From contig JACVRP010000009.1 in assembly GCA_014534385.1 (NCBI GenBank), positions 1-23,166 on the forward strand: a stretch of DNA of 23,166 nt, in the 5' to 3' direction. How positions within the stretch are numbered: position 1 is the stretch's first letter; every line of letters starts with the position of its first letter. The notes under the pieces are model-generated. The model ran no database searches. It was not told the origin of the DNA and saw only the letters and a list, made by a program, of their open reading frames with translations. Source of the DNA: Cyanobacteria bacterium Co-bin13. GTDB lineage: Bacteria > Cyanobacteriota > Cyanobacteriia > Phormidesmidales > Phormidesmidaceae. Positions 1-7,012 of this stretch are shown in pieces. A program made the translations under genes and the position numbers.

Positions 1-68
1 AGATACTAGTCACCCTCCTAGCCGATAGCCTACCTTGCTGGTTTGAGCTTTAGCAGGCGGTTTAGGCT

Positions 69-1169
69 ATGACAGCCATACTGGTTATCCTGGGGGCCGC
101 AATTATTTTGTTTGTGACTCTCGATATTGTGGTTACGACCCTCACAGTCGGGGGGGCTGGTCCCTTGATGGAGCGGGTAGCTGGCGGTGTCTGGTGGCTC
201 GCTTTGAAGATTCATCAGCGCCGCCATAACCACACCCTACTGGTGACGACCGGGTGGCTGATTCTAGTGCTGATGGTGGTATTTTGGCTGCTGCTGACCT
301 GGGTCGGCTGGACTCTGGTTTTCTCTGCCGCTGAGACTGCTGTGGTCAATGCCGAGACCGATGTTCCAGCCAACTTTTGGGAGCGGGTCTACTTTACAGG
401 CTTTACCATCGCGACTTTGGGCATTGGTGACTATCAGCCTCAACATGCCTTCTGGCAAATTGCTACGGCAGTGGCTGCTGCCAACGGCTTTTTCTTCGTC
501 ACGCTGGGAGTGGCCTATCTGCTGCCGGTGGCTTCTGCTGTAGCGGGGAAGCGGGCGCTGGCACTATATATCTCTACCTTAGGCGGCACGGGCGATGAAA
601 TTATCCGCCGTAGCTGGAATGGGCGAGACTTTGGGCAGCTCGACCAGCACTTAATTAACCTGGCCCCGATGATGAGCCAGCTGGGAGAATCCCACCTGAC
701 TTACCCGATCCTCTACTACTTTCATAGCATTGACCGCACTCGCAGTATGCCGCTGAGTATAGCTGCCCTGGATGAGGCGTTGACTCTGCTGCAGTATGGA
801 GTGCTTGCCGAGCATCGCCCAGACAGCACTGCCCTCGTCACCATGCGGCGAGCCAACGCGGCCTTTCTTAACACGTTGAGAGCCGTCTATCTCAACTCAA
901 CCCAAAGCGAACCGCCCCTACCAAATCTGGACTTGTTGCGATCGCACGGCATTCCCACCGTCAGCGATGAGGAGTATCACCGCACCGCCAAACGGCTGGG
1001 TCTAGGTCAGCGGCGCAAGCTGTTGTTGGCCCTGCTAAACAACGATGGCTGGTCTTGGGATGCGATCGCCTCTAGCCAAACCACTAACCGCACTGATCAC
1101 TTAGACGACGAGATTTCGCTAATCAACGAGGAAAGCCCAACCAACGTGTTTCGGATACCTCATCTTTAA
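69..1169 (+). CDS. Two-pore-helix-type ion channel (K+ channel-like membrane protein)
   Basis: This is a 366-residue membrane protein of the ion-channel-2 (potassium-channel-like) class. Hydrophobic segments lie at about residues 1-26, 58-86 and 128-157. A pore loop between the last two ends in TLGIGDY (residues 116-122), which sits where the K+ selectivity filter TVGYGD is expected. The filter departs from consensus (Leu for Val, Ile for Tyr), so K+ selectivity is inferred rather than shown. The C-terminal half, from about residue 160, is hydrophilic and presumably cytoplasmic; I recognise no RCK or cyclic-nucleotide domain in it. The ATG follows a purine-rich AGGCGG at a loose spacing. It faces the next gene convergently across a short gap, so it is probably transcribed alone. 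Assignment to the channel family is fairly safe; ion and gating are unknown. Confidence 0.75.
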   Translation: MTAILVILGAAIILFVTLDIVVTTLTVGGAGPLMERVAGGVWWLALKIHQRRHNHTLLVTTGWLILVLMVVFWLLLTWVGWTLVFSAAETAVVNAETDVPANFWERVYFTGFTIATLGIGDYQPQHAFWQIATAVAAANGFFFVTLGVAYLLPVASAVAGKRALALYISTLGGTGDEIIRRSWNGRDFGQLDQHLINLAPMMSQLGESHLTYPILYYFHSIDRTRSMPLSIAALDEALTLLQYGVLAEHRPDSTALVTMRRANAAFLNTLRAVYLNSTQSEPPLPNLDLLRSHGIPTVSDEEYHRTAKRLGLGQRRKLLLALLNNDGWSWDAIASSQTTNRTDHLDDEISLINEESPTNVFRIPHL

Positions 1170-1228
1170 TAGCTTGCTTTTAATAGTTTGCTGTACAGCT
1201 TGCAGCTATTTGAGCAGATGCCTGGCTT

Positions 1229-1681
1229 CTACTTGGGCTCCCAGAAACCTTTGGATTCAGGGCTATTGTCGTATTGTTTGGCTGCCTTATTTACATCGGG
1301 AATGTGTTGATAGGCCCATTCCCCCAAAATAGCAAGGGGTTCAGCCAGCGACGCGCCGAGAGCGGTTAAGGAATAGTCAACTCGGGGTGGAACGGTCGGA
1401 AATACCTTTCGTTCAATCAGCCCTGAGCGCTCTAGACTCCGAAGATTTTGCACCAGCATTTTGGGCGATATGCCAACAATTTGTTGTTTAAGATCGCTGT
1501 AGCGCTTTTTCCCTTGAGTCAAGGCGTAAATGATTAGAATTGTCCACTTGTTGGCAATTTTTTCGAGGATCTGATGCCCCTCGCAACTGGTATCAAAGAT
1601 TCCCATATTGGCAATGCGATTGAGTGCAGGCTGAGGCAGATAGCTCACTTCAGCCTTATTTGCATTGAGATTAGGAGCCAT
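1229..1681 (-). CDS. HxlR-family (DUF24) winged-helix transcriptional regulator
   Basis: This 150-residue regulator has the HxlR winged-helix core at about residues 33-125. It starts with the family's N-terminal Cys (C33, the only Cys), followed by the KIANKWTILIIYAL helix, the recognition region around ISPKMLVQNLRSLERSGLI, and the wing PPRVDYSLTALG. HxlR members such as YodB and QorR often sense electrophiles or redox state through that Cys; this is family knowledge, not shown here. The gene is divergent from a quinone oxidoreductase 102 bp away, the arrangement seen for qor2 and its regulator in Corynebacterium, so it probably controls that neighbour. The first 25 residues are a non-conserved extension; an internal ATG at 1606 would give a 125-residue protein closer to the family norm. 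Neither start has a clear ribosome binding site. Confidence 0.85.
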   Translation of the reverse strand: MAPNLNANKAEVSYLPQPALNRIANMGIFDTSCEGHQILEKIANKWTILIIYALTQGKKRYSDLKQQIVGISPKMLVQNLRSLERSGLIERKVFPTVPPRVDYSLTALGASLAEPLAILGEWAYQHIPDVNKAAKQYDNSPESKGFWEPK

Positions 1682-1682
1682 G

Positions 1683-1711
1683 TTGACTTACCAAAAGGTA
1701 ACTAATGTACT
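1683..1711 (+). promoter_or_regulatory. Predicted qor promoter with embedded operator palindrome
   Basis: TTGACT (1683-1688) and TGTACT (1706-1711) are separated by 17 bp and fit a sigma-70-type promoter reading toward the oxidoreductase. The perfect 14-bp palindrome TTACCAAAAGGTAA (1688-1701) fills the spacer between the two boxes and also lies 7 bp in front of the divergent regulator's start. That is where a repressor would block the oxidoreductase gene and possibly its own gene. The palindrome is seen directly; the promoter and the binding protein are inferred. Confidence 0.45.
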
Positions 1712-1783
1712 TTCCCGTAAATCCTTTCGGATGCTTATCGGCCAATGCTACTCAATTAAACATAGCGTTTTGGTCAATCAACG

Positions 1784-2794
1784 ATGAAAGCCTTTGTAAT
1801 TGAGCATTTTGGTGCGCCCACCCTGTTCCAGGCAGCAGAGGCGCGGGTGCCTGAAGTTCTGCCGGGTCACATGCTGATTCGAGTTGCGGCCACTAGCGTC
1901 AACCCAGTGGACGTGAAAATTCGTGAGGGGGTCGTGGCTGCTATTGCGCCTGACTTTCCAGCCATCTTGCATGGGGATGTTGCGGGGGTGATTGAGGCCG
2001 TTGGGGGTGGCGTTGAAAGGTTTAAGGTTGGGGATGAAGTTTATGGCTGTGCGGGAGGCGTCAAAGGAACCGGAGGCGCTTTGGCTGAATACATGCTTGC
2101 AGATGCCAACCTGGTTGCCCCCAAGCCAAAGTCTCTGACGATGGCGGAAGCTGCCGCACTGCCGCTTGTGTCAATCACGGCTTGGGAGGGCTTGATCGAT
2201 CGCGCCCAGGTTCAGCCGGGTCATGAGGTTTTAATTTACGGCGGCACAGGGGGTGTGGGCCATATTGGCGTGCAGCTGGCAAAGTGGGCAGGGGCAGCCG
2301 TCTATGCGCTGGTATCTAGTGATGAAAAGGCGATAATTGTGCGAGAACTGGGGGCTGATGTTGCGATTAACTACCGCCAAACTCCGGTTGAAGAATTCGT
2401 GGCAGAACACACGGATGGACAGGGCTTTGACATCGTGTTTGACACGGTTGGAGACGACAATCTGCAAAATGCCTTTAAAGCGGCAAAGCTAAATGGCACC
2501 GTGGTATCCCTCGTTTCCTTGTCCCAGCAAGATTTGACCTTGCTCCATGCCAAAGGATTAACCCTGCATCTGGTTTACATGCTGCTCCCGATGCTGTCTG
2601 GCGTGAATCGCTCCTATCACGGCGAGATTCTTGCTAAGCTTGCTCACCTCGTCGATCAAGGTCAGCTCCGCCCCCAGCTCGATGCTCAATCTTTTACCTT
2701 TGAGGAGGTAGCGGCTGCCCATGCCCATGCTCAATCGGGAGCCGCTATCGGCAAGATCGTTTTAGAACAGTCTTGGGGCCTGCGAACACGGTAA
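1784..2794 (+). CDS. Zinc-free MDR quinone oxidoreductase (zeta-crystallin-like)
   Basis: A 336-residue medium-chain dehydrogenase/reductase. The N-terminal GroES-like domain (about residues 1-120) carries the substrate-loop signature SVNPVDVKIREG and lacks the structural-zinc cysteine cluster, as in NADPH:quinone reductases. The Rossmann domain has the nucleotide-binding loop GGTGGVG (153-159). Expected activity is NADPH-dependent reduction of quinones or reactive enals in the cytoplasm. It is divergent from an HxlR regulator, which suggests induction by electrophiles or oxidants. The CrtISO-like gene follows 46 bp downstream on the same strand and may be co-transcribed. Length is normal. 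No ribosome binding site is evident before the ATG. The exact substrate cannot be told from sequence. Confidence 0.88.
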   Translation: MKAFVIEHFGAPTLFQAAEARVPEVLPGHMLIRVAATSVNPVDVKIREGVVAAIAPDFPAILHGDVAGVIEAVGGGVERFKVGDEVYGCAGGVKGTGGALAEYMLADANLVAPKPKSLTMAEAAALPLVSITAWEGLIDRAQVQPGHEVLIYGGTGGVGHIGVQLAKWAGAAVYALVSSDEKAIIVRELGADVAINYRQTPVEEFVAEHTDGQGFDIVFDTVGDDNLQNAFKAAKLNGTVVSLVSLSQQDLTLLHAKGLTLHLVYMLLPMLSGVNRSYHGEILAKLAHLVDQGQLRPQLDAQSFTFEEVAAAHAHAQSGAAIGKIVLEQSWGLRTR

Positions 2795-2840
2795 GGTGTT
2801 TCAGGCAAAAGCCAGGCAAACGGTAGAGGGTGCAGTTGCA

Positions 2841-4400
2841 ATGCAGGATGCGGAGATCGTTGTCATTGGCAGCGGCATTGGTGGGCTAGTGGCAGCGGGG
2901 TTGCTGGCTCGCTATGGCCGCCAGGTGATTGTCTGTGAAAGCCACTCGGTACCGGGTGGGGCAGCCCATGACTTTACTCGCGGCGGCTTTCGGTTTGATT
3001 CGGGGCCTTCGTTTTACTGTGGATTAGGCGACCCCAATTCGCTTAATCCGGTAAGACAGGTGTTGGCGGCGTTGGGCGAGTCGATTGAGGCCATCCCTTA
3101 CGACCCCTTGGGCTATTACCACCTGCCGGAGGGAACGCTGCCGATTTATGGCAAGGGGGAGCAGTATAGGGATGCGATCGCACAGTTCAGCCCCCGGGGA
3201 GCCAGGGAACTCGCCGACCTGGAGCAGCGCTTTCTAAAGCTGTACGAGGCGCTGCGAGGAGTACCCCTGCTGGCCCTGCGCTCAGACTGGCAGCTGCTGC
3301 CGCTGCTGCTGCGCCACTGCCCCCAACAGCTGCTCAAGCTGCTGCCTCAGATTCCCCTATTGGGAGCCTCTGCCGGACAGGTGCTCGATCAGTGCGTGCG
3401 CGACCCCTGGGTGCGGCGGCTGTTTGACCTGGAGTGCTTTCTGTTATCAGGCCTCAAGGCCCATGAAACCGTAGCGCCAGAAATGGCCTTTATGTTTGGG
3501 GAGCGCCATGCCTCGGTGGTGGACTATCCGCTGGGCGGCAGTGGGGCCATCATTGCGGCCCTGGTGCGAGGACTGGAGCGCTGGGGCGGTGAGCTGCGGC
3601 TCAATGCCCACGTTGATCAAATTCTGGTCGAGTCGGATCGGGTAGCTGGGGTGCGGCTGCGGCATGGGGAAGTGCTGCGAGCCCCAATCGTAATTTCCAA
3701 TGCGACCGTGTGGGACACGCTGACTCAGCTGCTCAAGCCCGAGGAGGTGCCTGTCGAGTACCGTCAGTCGGCGCTGCAAACGCCAGCAGTAGACAGCTTT
3801 ATGCATCTGCACTTGGGAATTCGATCGGAGGGATTGGACGACCTGGCGATTCACCACGTGGTGGTACACGAGGGTGATCGCGACCTGAGCGAGCCCGGCA
3901 ACACCTGCATGATCTCTATTCCCTCGGTGCTCGACCCCTCTCTGGCACCGCCGGGACACCATGTAATCCACGCCTACACCCTAGAGCCCTGGACGGGCTG
4001 GCGGCGAGATCCGACCTACAAGCAGCGCAAGCGAGAACGGGCAGAACCCCTCTACCGGGCTCTAGAGCGGGTGATTCCAGACTTGCGATTGCCCCAATTT
4101 TCCTCAGGAGAGTCGCGCGTTGTGCTGGAGCTGATCGGCACGCCGCTGACTCACCAGCGGTATCTCAGGCGCTACCGGGGCACCTATGGCCCTGCGATCG
4201 CAGCCGGTCAGGGGGTGTTCCCCGGCTGCGCCACGCCAATTGCGGGCCTGTATCGGGTGGGCGACTCGACTCGGCCAGGAATTGGCGTGCCTGCGGTTGC
4301 AGCTTCGGGCATTCTCTGCGCTAACTCATTGGTGTCGGCAGCACAGGTTTCGGGCCTGGTAAGCGACTTGGCGGCGGCAGCGGCAACAGCCCGCCGCTGA
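2841..4400 (+). CDS. CrtI/CrtISO-like FAD-dependent oxidoreductase
   Basis: A 519-residue flavoprotein of the phytoene desaturase / carotenoid isomerase superfamily. The N-terminal FAD-binding motif VVIGSGIGG is followed by the conserved ESHSVPGGAAHDF and the FDSGPSFY strand. The C-terminal FAD-contact segment LYRVGDSTRPGIGVPAVAASG is also typical. These enzymes act at the membrane on polyenes or related hydrophobic substrates; whether this is a true carotenoid isomerase or a paralogue on another substrate is undecided. I chose ATG 2841, which puts the FAD motif at residues 10-15 and is preceded by AGAGGG. The frame is also open from a GTG at 2796, directly after the upstream stop. It probably shares a transcript with the quinone oxidoreductase. 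Its last 193 bp overlap the convergent lipoprotein gene. Confidence 0.82.
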   Translation: MQDAEIVVIGSGIGGLVAAGLLARYGRQVIVCESHSVPGGAAHDFTRGGFRFDSGPSFYCGLGDPNSLNPVRQVLAALGESIEAIPYDPLGYYHLPEGTLPIYGKGEQYRDAIAQFSPRGARELADLEQRFLKLYEALRGVPLLALRSDWQLLPLLLRHCPQQLLKLLPQIPLLGASAGQVLDQCVRDPWVRRLFDLECFLLSGLKAHETVAPEMAFMFGERHASVVDYPLGGSGAIIAALVRGLERWGGELRLNAHVDQILVESDRVAGVRLRHGEVLRAPIVISNATVWDTLTQLLKPEEVPVEYRQSALQTPAVDSFMHLHLGIRSEGLDDLAIHHVVVHEGDRDLSEPGNTCMISIPSVLDPSLAPPGHHVIHAYTLEPWTGWRRDPTYKQRKRERAEPLYRALERVIPDLRLPQFSSGESRVVLELIGTPLTHQRYLRRYRGTYGPAIAAGQGVFPGCATPIAGLYRVGDSTRPGIGVPAVAASGILCANSLVSAAQVSGLVSDLAAAAATARR

Positions 4401-5764
4401 GCGGGATTAATGGCCTCAGAGGGTTCTGTAGAACGGTCTTTGGCGGCCTCTTCACAGCTGGCGAGTGGCTGAGGCAAACCTCCGTGTAGGGGCAGGCTGT
4501 CGGGGAAGGCGGCTGTCTGGTTTCTCAAAGACGCTGCCAAGGGCCGACGGACCGTCTGACGCGCCTCAGAGCCCGCAGCTGACCTCAGGAGTTCTCCCCC
4601 AACGGGAGCCCCGACAGCAGGTAACACAGGGCCCGGCACCTCAGACGTCGAGAAATGGGGCATGGCCTCCCCATGAATGGCAGGGGTGAGGGTGGCCGGG
4701 GAGACTGTAGCCGGAGGCACGAGCAAAGGATTAACCCCAGAAGACTGGTGGGGCGGGCTGACGGGTCGGGTTGGAGCAGCGGTTTGGGCTGCGGCCGGCC
4801 GGCCAGGAGTATTCTCAAGGCGCAGCAGGTTTGGGCTCGCATCCGACTGTAGAGCAGCGTCTGCGGGAGCAGCCTGGCCCGTCTCAGCCGTCGGGGCTGG
4901 AGACATCAGGCTAATATGGGCTCCCGGCTGTGCTGCTGTAAGACCAGGCGCAGGCGTGGCAGGCTGTAGGGAAAGACCGTTGGGCCGAGCGGCCAGAACC
5001 TGGGAGCGGTGGGGCGCGATTTCCCCAGTGGATGGGGTAGCTGCGGCAGGGGTGTTGTCCCTCGTGAGCCGGTCTGCGACCCTTGCATCCTCACTTCGAT
5101 TAATTAACCCATTAACTGCACTGCCCGGGGCTGCACTGCTTGGGACTGCACTGCCCGGGGCTGTACTGACTGCTGCTCCGTTACCCAAAGCTAGCCCGGC
5201 AGGATACAAAGGCTCGCTCTGGCTAGGGGTCTCTAAGGGGGACAGCGGTCTAATTGGATAGGCTGAAGCATTGAGGTCTACAGGACGATCAGCCACTTCA
5301 GGAAGCGGGGTCAGCGGCTGAGCAGCTGTCGGCACTGGGGGAAGCGGAGCAGGGCTGGACTGAGGCTGGCGGACTGGCGGCTGTACTCGGCTGGGACTGG
5401 CGGCACTAGGGCGCACAGCAATTTGTGACAGAGTGGGCTGAGTCTGGCGGCTAAAGGAGGGCCCTGGCTGCAGCCGAGGTGTGGTGCTACGCCGGGCTCG
5501 AATCTGATCAAGGTTTTGCTGGAGTAGGGCCTGGGCCTGGGTCGAAGGCTGAGGGCGCGCGGCGGGAGCAATGTTCTCTGTTTCGGGCCGGGAAACGGCT
5601 TTTTCTACCCGCCGCTCCAGAGTGTCCTGCTGTTTTTCGAGAATGGCATCATTGCCGTCTGAGGAAGGACTTTCCTTAGGCAGTTCTTGGGTGACCGGTT
5701 GATTTGCTGTGCAGGCGGCAAGAGTCACCAGAGTACTGCAGGAAGCAAGCGCCCAAACACGCAT
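4208..5764 (-). CDS. Pro/Ala-rich putative lipoprotein of unknown function
   Basis: A 518-residue protein that I do not recognise as any named family. It opens with a lipoprotein signal peptide (basic MRVW, a hydrophobic stretch, lipobox TLAAC with Cys 18), so it is probably lipid-anchored and exported. Residues about 40-75 are charged and helix-prone. Most of the rest is low-complexity Pro/Ala/Ser/Thr/Gln and likely disordered, as in envelope spacer or peptidoglycan-associated proteins. A short tandem repeat encodes the PGSAV/PSSAA stretch. The C-terminal 64 codons lie antisense to the CrtISO-like gene, so this tail may be a frame extension rather than conserved protein. Several long frames on the opposite strand are GC-bias shadows. 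Expression is probable because of the clean signal peptide and uninterrupted frame. Confidence 0.65.
   Translation of the reverse strand: MRVWALASCSTLVTLAACTANQPVTQELPKESPSSDGNDAILEKQQDTLERRVEKAVSRPETENIAPAARPQPSTQAQALLQQNLDQIRARRSTTPRLQPGPSFSRQTQPTLSQIAVRPSAASPSRVQPPVRQPQSSPAPLPPVPTAAQPLTPLPEVADRPVDLNASAYPIRPLSPLETPSQSEPLYPAGLALGNGAAVSTAPGSAVPSSAAPGSAVNGLINRSEDARVADRLTRDNTPAAATPSTGEIAPHRSQVLAARPNGLSLQPATPAPGLTAAQPGAHISLMSPAPTAETGQAAPADAALQSDASPNLLRLENTPGRPAAAQTAAPTRPVSPPHQSSGVNPLLVPPATVSPATLTPAIHGEAMPHFSTSEVPGPVLPAVGAPVGGELLRSAAGSEARQTVRRPLAASLRNQTAAFPDSLPLHGGLPQPLASCEEAAKDRSTEPSEAINPAQRRAVAAAAAKSLTRPETCAADTNELAQRMPEAATAGTPIPGRVESPTRYRPAIGVAQPGNTP
5116..5175. repeat. 15-bp tandem repeat inside the lipoprotein gene
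   Basis: CTGCACTGCCCGGGG (5116-5130) is followed by CTGCACTGCTTGGGA (5131-5145), an exact copy of the first (5146-5160) and a degenerate copy (5161-5175). The unit is a multiple of three, so copy-number change adds or removes five-residue blocks without frameshift. Confidence 0.8.
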
Positions 5765-5781
5765 AAAATCAAGCTCCGTGG

Positions 5782-5810
5782 TTGACAGAGGACCAAACGA
5801 ACGGGTTAAT
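5782..5810 (+). promoter_or_regulatory. Candidate sigma-70 promoter for the EamA gene
   Basis: A perfect -35 TTGACA (5782-5787) is followed after 17 bp by GTTAAT (5805-5810), a four-of-six match to the -10 box. It reads toward the transporter, with a predicted leader of roughly 180 nt. This is a consensus match only. Confidence 0.35.
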
Positions 5811-5998
5811 CCCTTTCCTTTTACAAAGAAAGACGAAGAATATCAGACTTAGGTTCATGAAGATTCTGTAGAGAACGTCTATGCCCTTTCTGTACCTTCT
5901 CTATGCCTTTTTGGTGTGCTGGTCGGCAGCTGGGGCAGACGCTCTGCGCGAAGATAGAAAGGTTCGTTTTTACCTTTACTTCACCTCCGAGGCAATCT

Positions 5999-6907
5999 GT
6001 GATCGACTCTATCCTGGCTGTTCAAGGGGAACTGGCGGCCCTGACAGCCGCTTTTCTGTGGGCAGCCTCAGCGGTGATCTTTGGCCGCCTAGGGAAGTTT
6101 CTTTCGCCCCTAGTCTTAAACATCGCCAAAGGGCTGGTTGCCCTCTTATTTATCAGTCTAACGCTGAGCCTGCAGCAGCGCCAGACCACCGGGCTGGGTC
6201 AATGGGAAATTGCCCTGCTGTTAGCCAGTGGGGTAATCGGCATTGGTCTGGGCGATACGGCTTATTTTGCCTCTCTCAACCATCTGGGGCCACGGCGAGC
6301 CCTTCTGATGGAGACTCTGGCCCCGCCGCTGTCGGCAGTACTGGCCCTGATTCTTTTGCAGGAACAGCTGTCGCTGCAGGCCTGGGCTGGCATCTTGCTG
6401 ACGCTGGTTGGCGTCTGTTGGGTGGTCTCAGAGCGGGTGCCGGTGGCCCATCAGCCCGTTGGCGGTGAGCTTCGCCGGGGCATATTCTATGGCGGCATGG
6501 CGGCGCTGGGGCAGGCGAGTGGAGCAGTGATGTCGCGGGCGGCCCTAGCGGATACAGCGGTGGACCCGCTGTGGAGCACGCTGCTGCGATTGGGGGGCGG
6601 TCTGGTGATTATGGTAGGCATGCTGGCCAGTCAGGGCAGCCTCATGCCCCGGCTGCAGCCACTGCGATCAGGAAGACTGCTGGGGCTGGTTGCGATCGCA
6701 GCCTTTTTCGGCACCTATTTGGGCATCTGGCTGCAGCAGACGGCCCTCAAGTTTGCCCCTACCGGCATTGCCCAGGCCCTGATTTCCACCAGTCCCCTAT
6801 TTATCCTGCCGATTGCGGCTCTGCTGGGAGAGCGGATTAGCCCTCGGGCGGTTTTGGGGGTCTGCGTTACCCTCGGCGGCATCTGGCTGCTGGTGAGCTA
6901 CCGCTAA
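5999..6907 (+). CDS. EamA (DMT superfamily) transporter
   Basis: A roughly 302-residue polytopic membrane protein with two EamA repeats and about ten transmembrane helices. The first repeat starts at ELAALTAAFLWAASAVIFGRLGK, and its end carries the characteristic GLGDTAYFASLNHLGPRRA and LLMETLAPPLSAVLALILLQEQL segments. The second repeat carries the parallel LISTSPLFILPIAALLGERISP. The family exports metabolites such as amino acids or related compounds; the substrate is not predictable. I chose GTG 5999: GAGG lies six bases upstream and the resulting length matches the family. The frame is open further up to an ATG at 5903, but those 32 residues look non-coding (polar, Cys-containing, unlike a membrane protein start). 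Confidence 0.88.
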   Translation: MIDSILAVQGELAALTAAFLWAASAVIFGRLGKFLSPLVLNIAKGLVALLFISLTLSLQQRQTTGLGQWEIALLLASGVIGIGLGDTAYFASLNHLGPRRALLMETLAPPLSAVLALILLQEQLSLQAWAGILLTLVGVCWVVSERVPVAHQPVGGELRRGIFYGGMAALGQASGAVMSRAALADTAVDPLWSTLLRLGGGLVIMVGMLASQGSLMPRLQPLRSGRLLGLVAIAAFFGTYLGIWLQQTALKFAPTGIAQALISTSPLFILPIAALLGERISPRAVLGVCVTLGGIWLLVSYR

Positions 6908-7012
6908 GCGAACCCATCCGGCAAAATGGGGTTGAGCCCAGTATTGTGAGCAAGGGTCGCCTATCCCCTAGGTCAGCGTTTACTTTAGAAATAAGCCTGT
7001 TTAAGCACTCCT

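Noticed and set aside
3447..3971. Minus-strand frame inside the CrtISO-like gene
   Set aside because: No family signature or ribosome binding site; it lies wholly inside a conserved gene.
4677..5261. Long plus-strand open frame (194 codons) opposite the lipoprotein gene
   Set aside because: It is antisense to a gene with a clear lipoprotein signal peptide, lacks any family resemblance and fits a GC-bias shadow of Pro/Ala codons.
5881..6468. Plus-strand frame overlapping the EamA gene
   Set aside because: The overlapping frame encodes a full ten-helix EamA transporter; this one gives low-complexity, non-membrane sequence.
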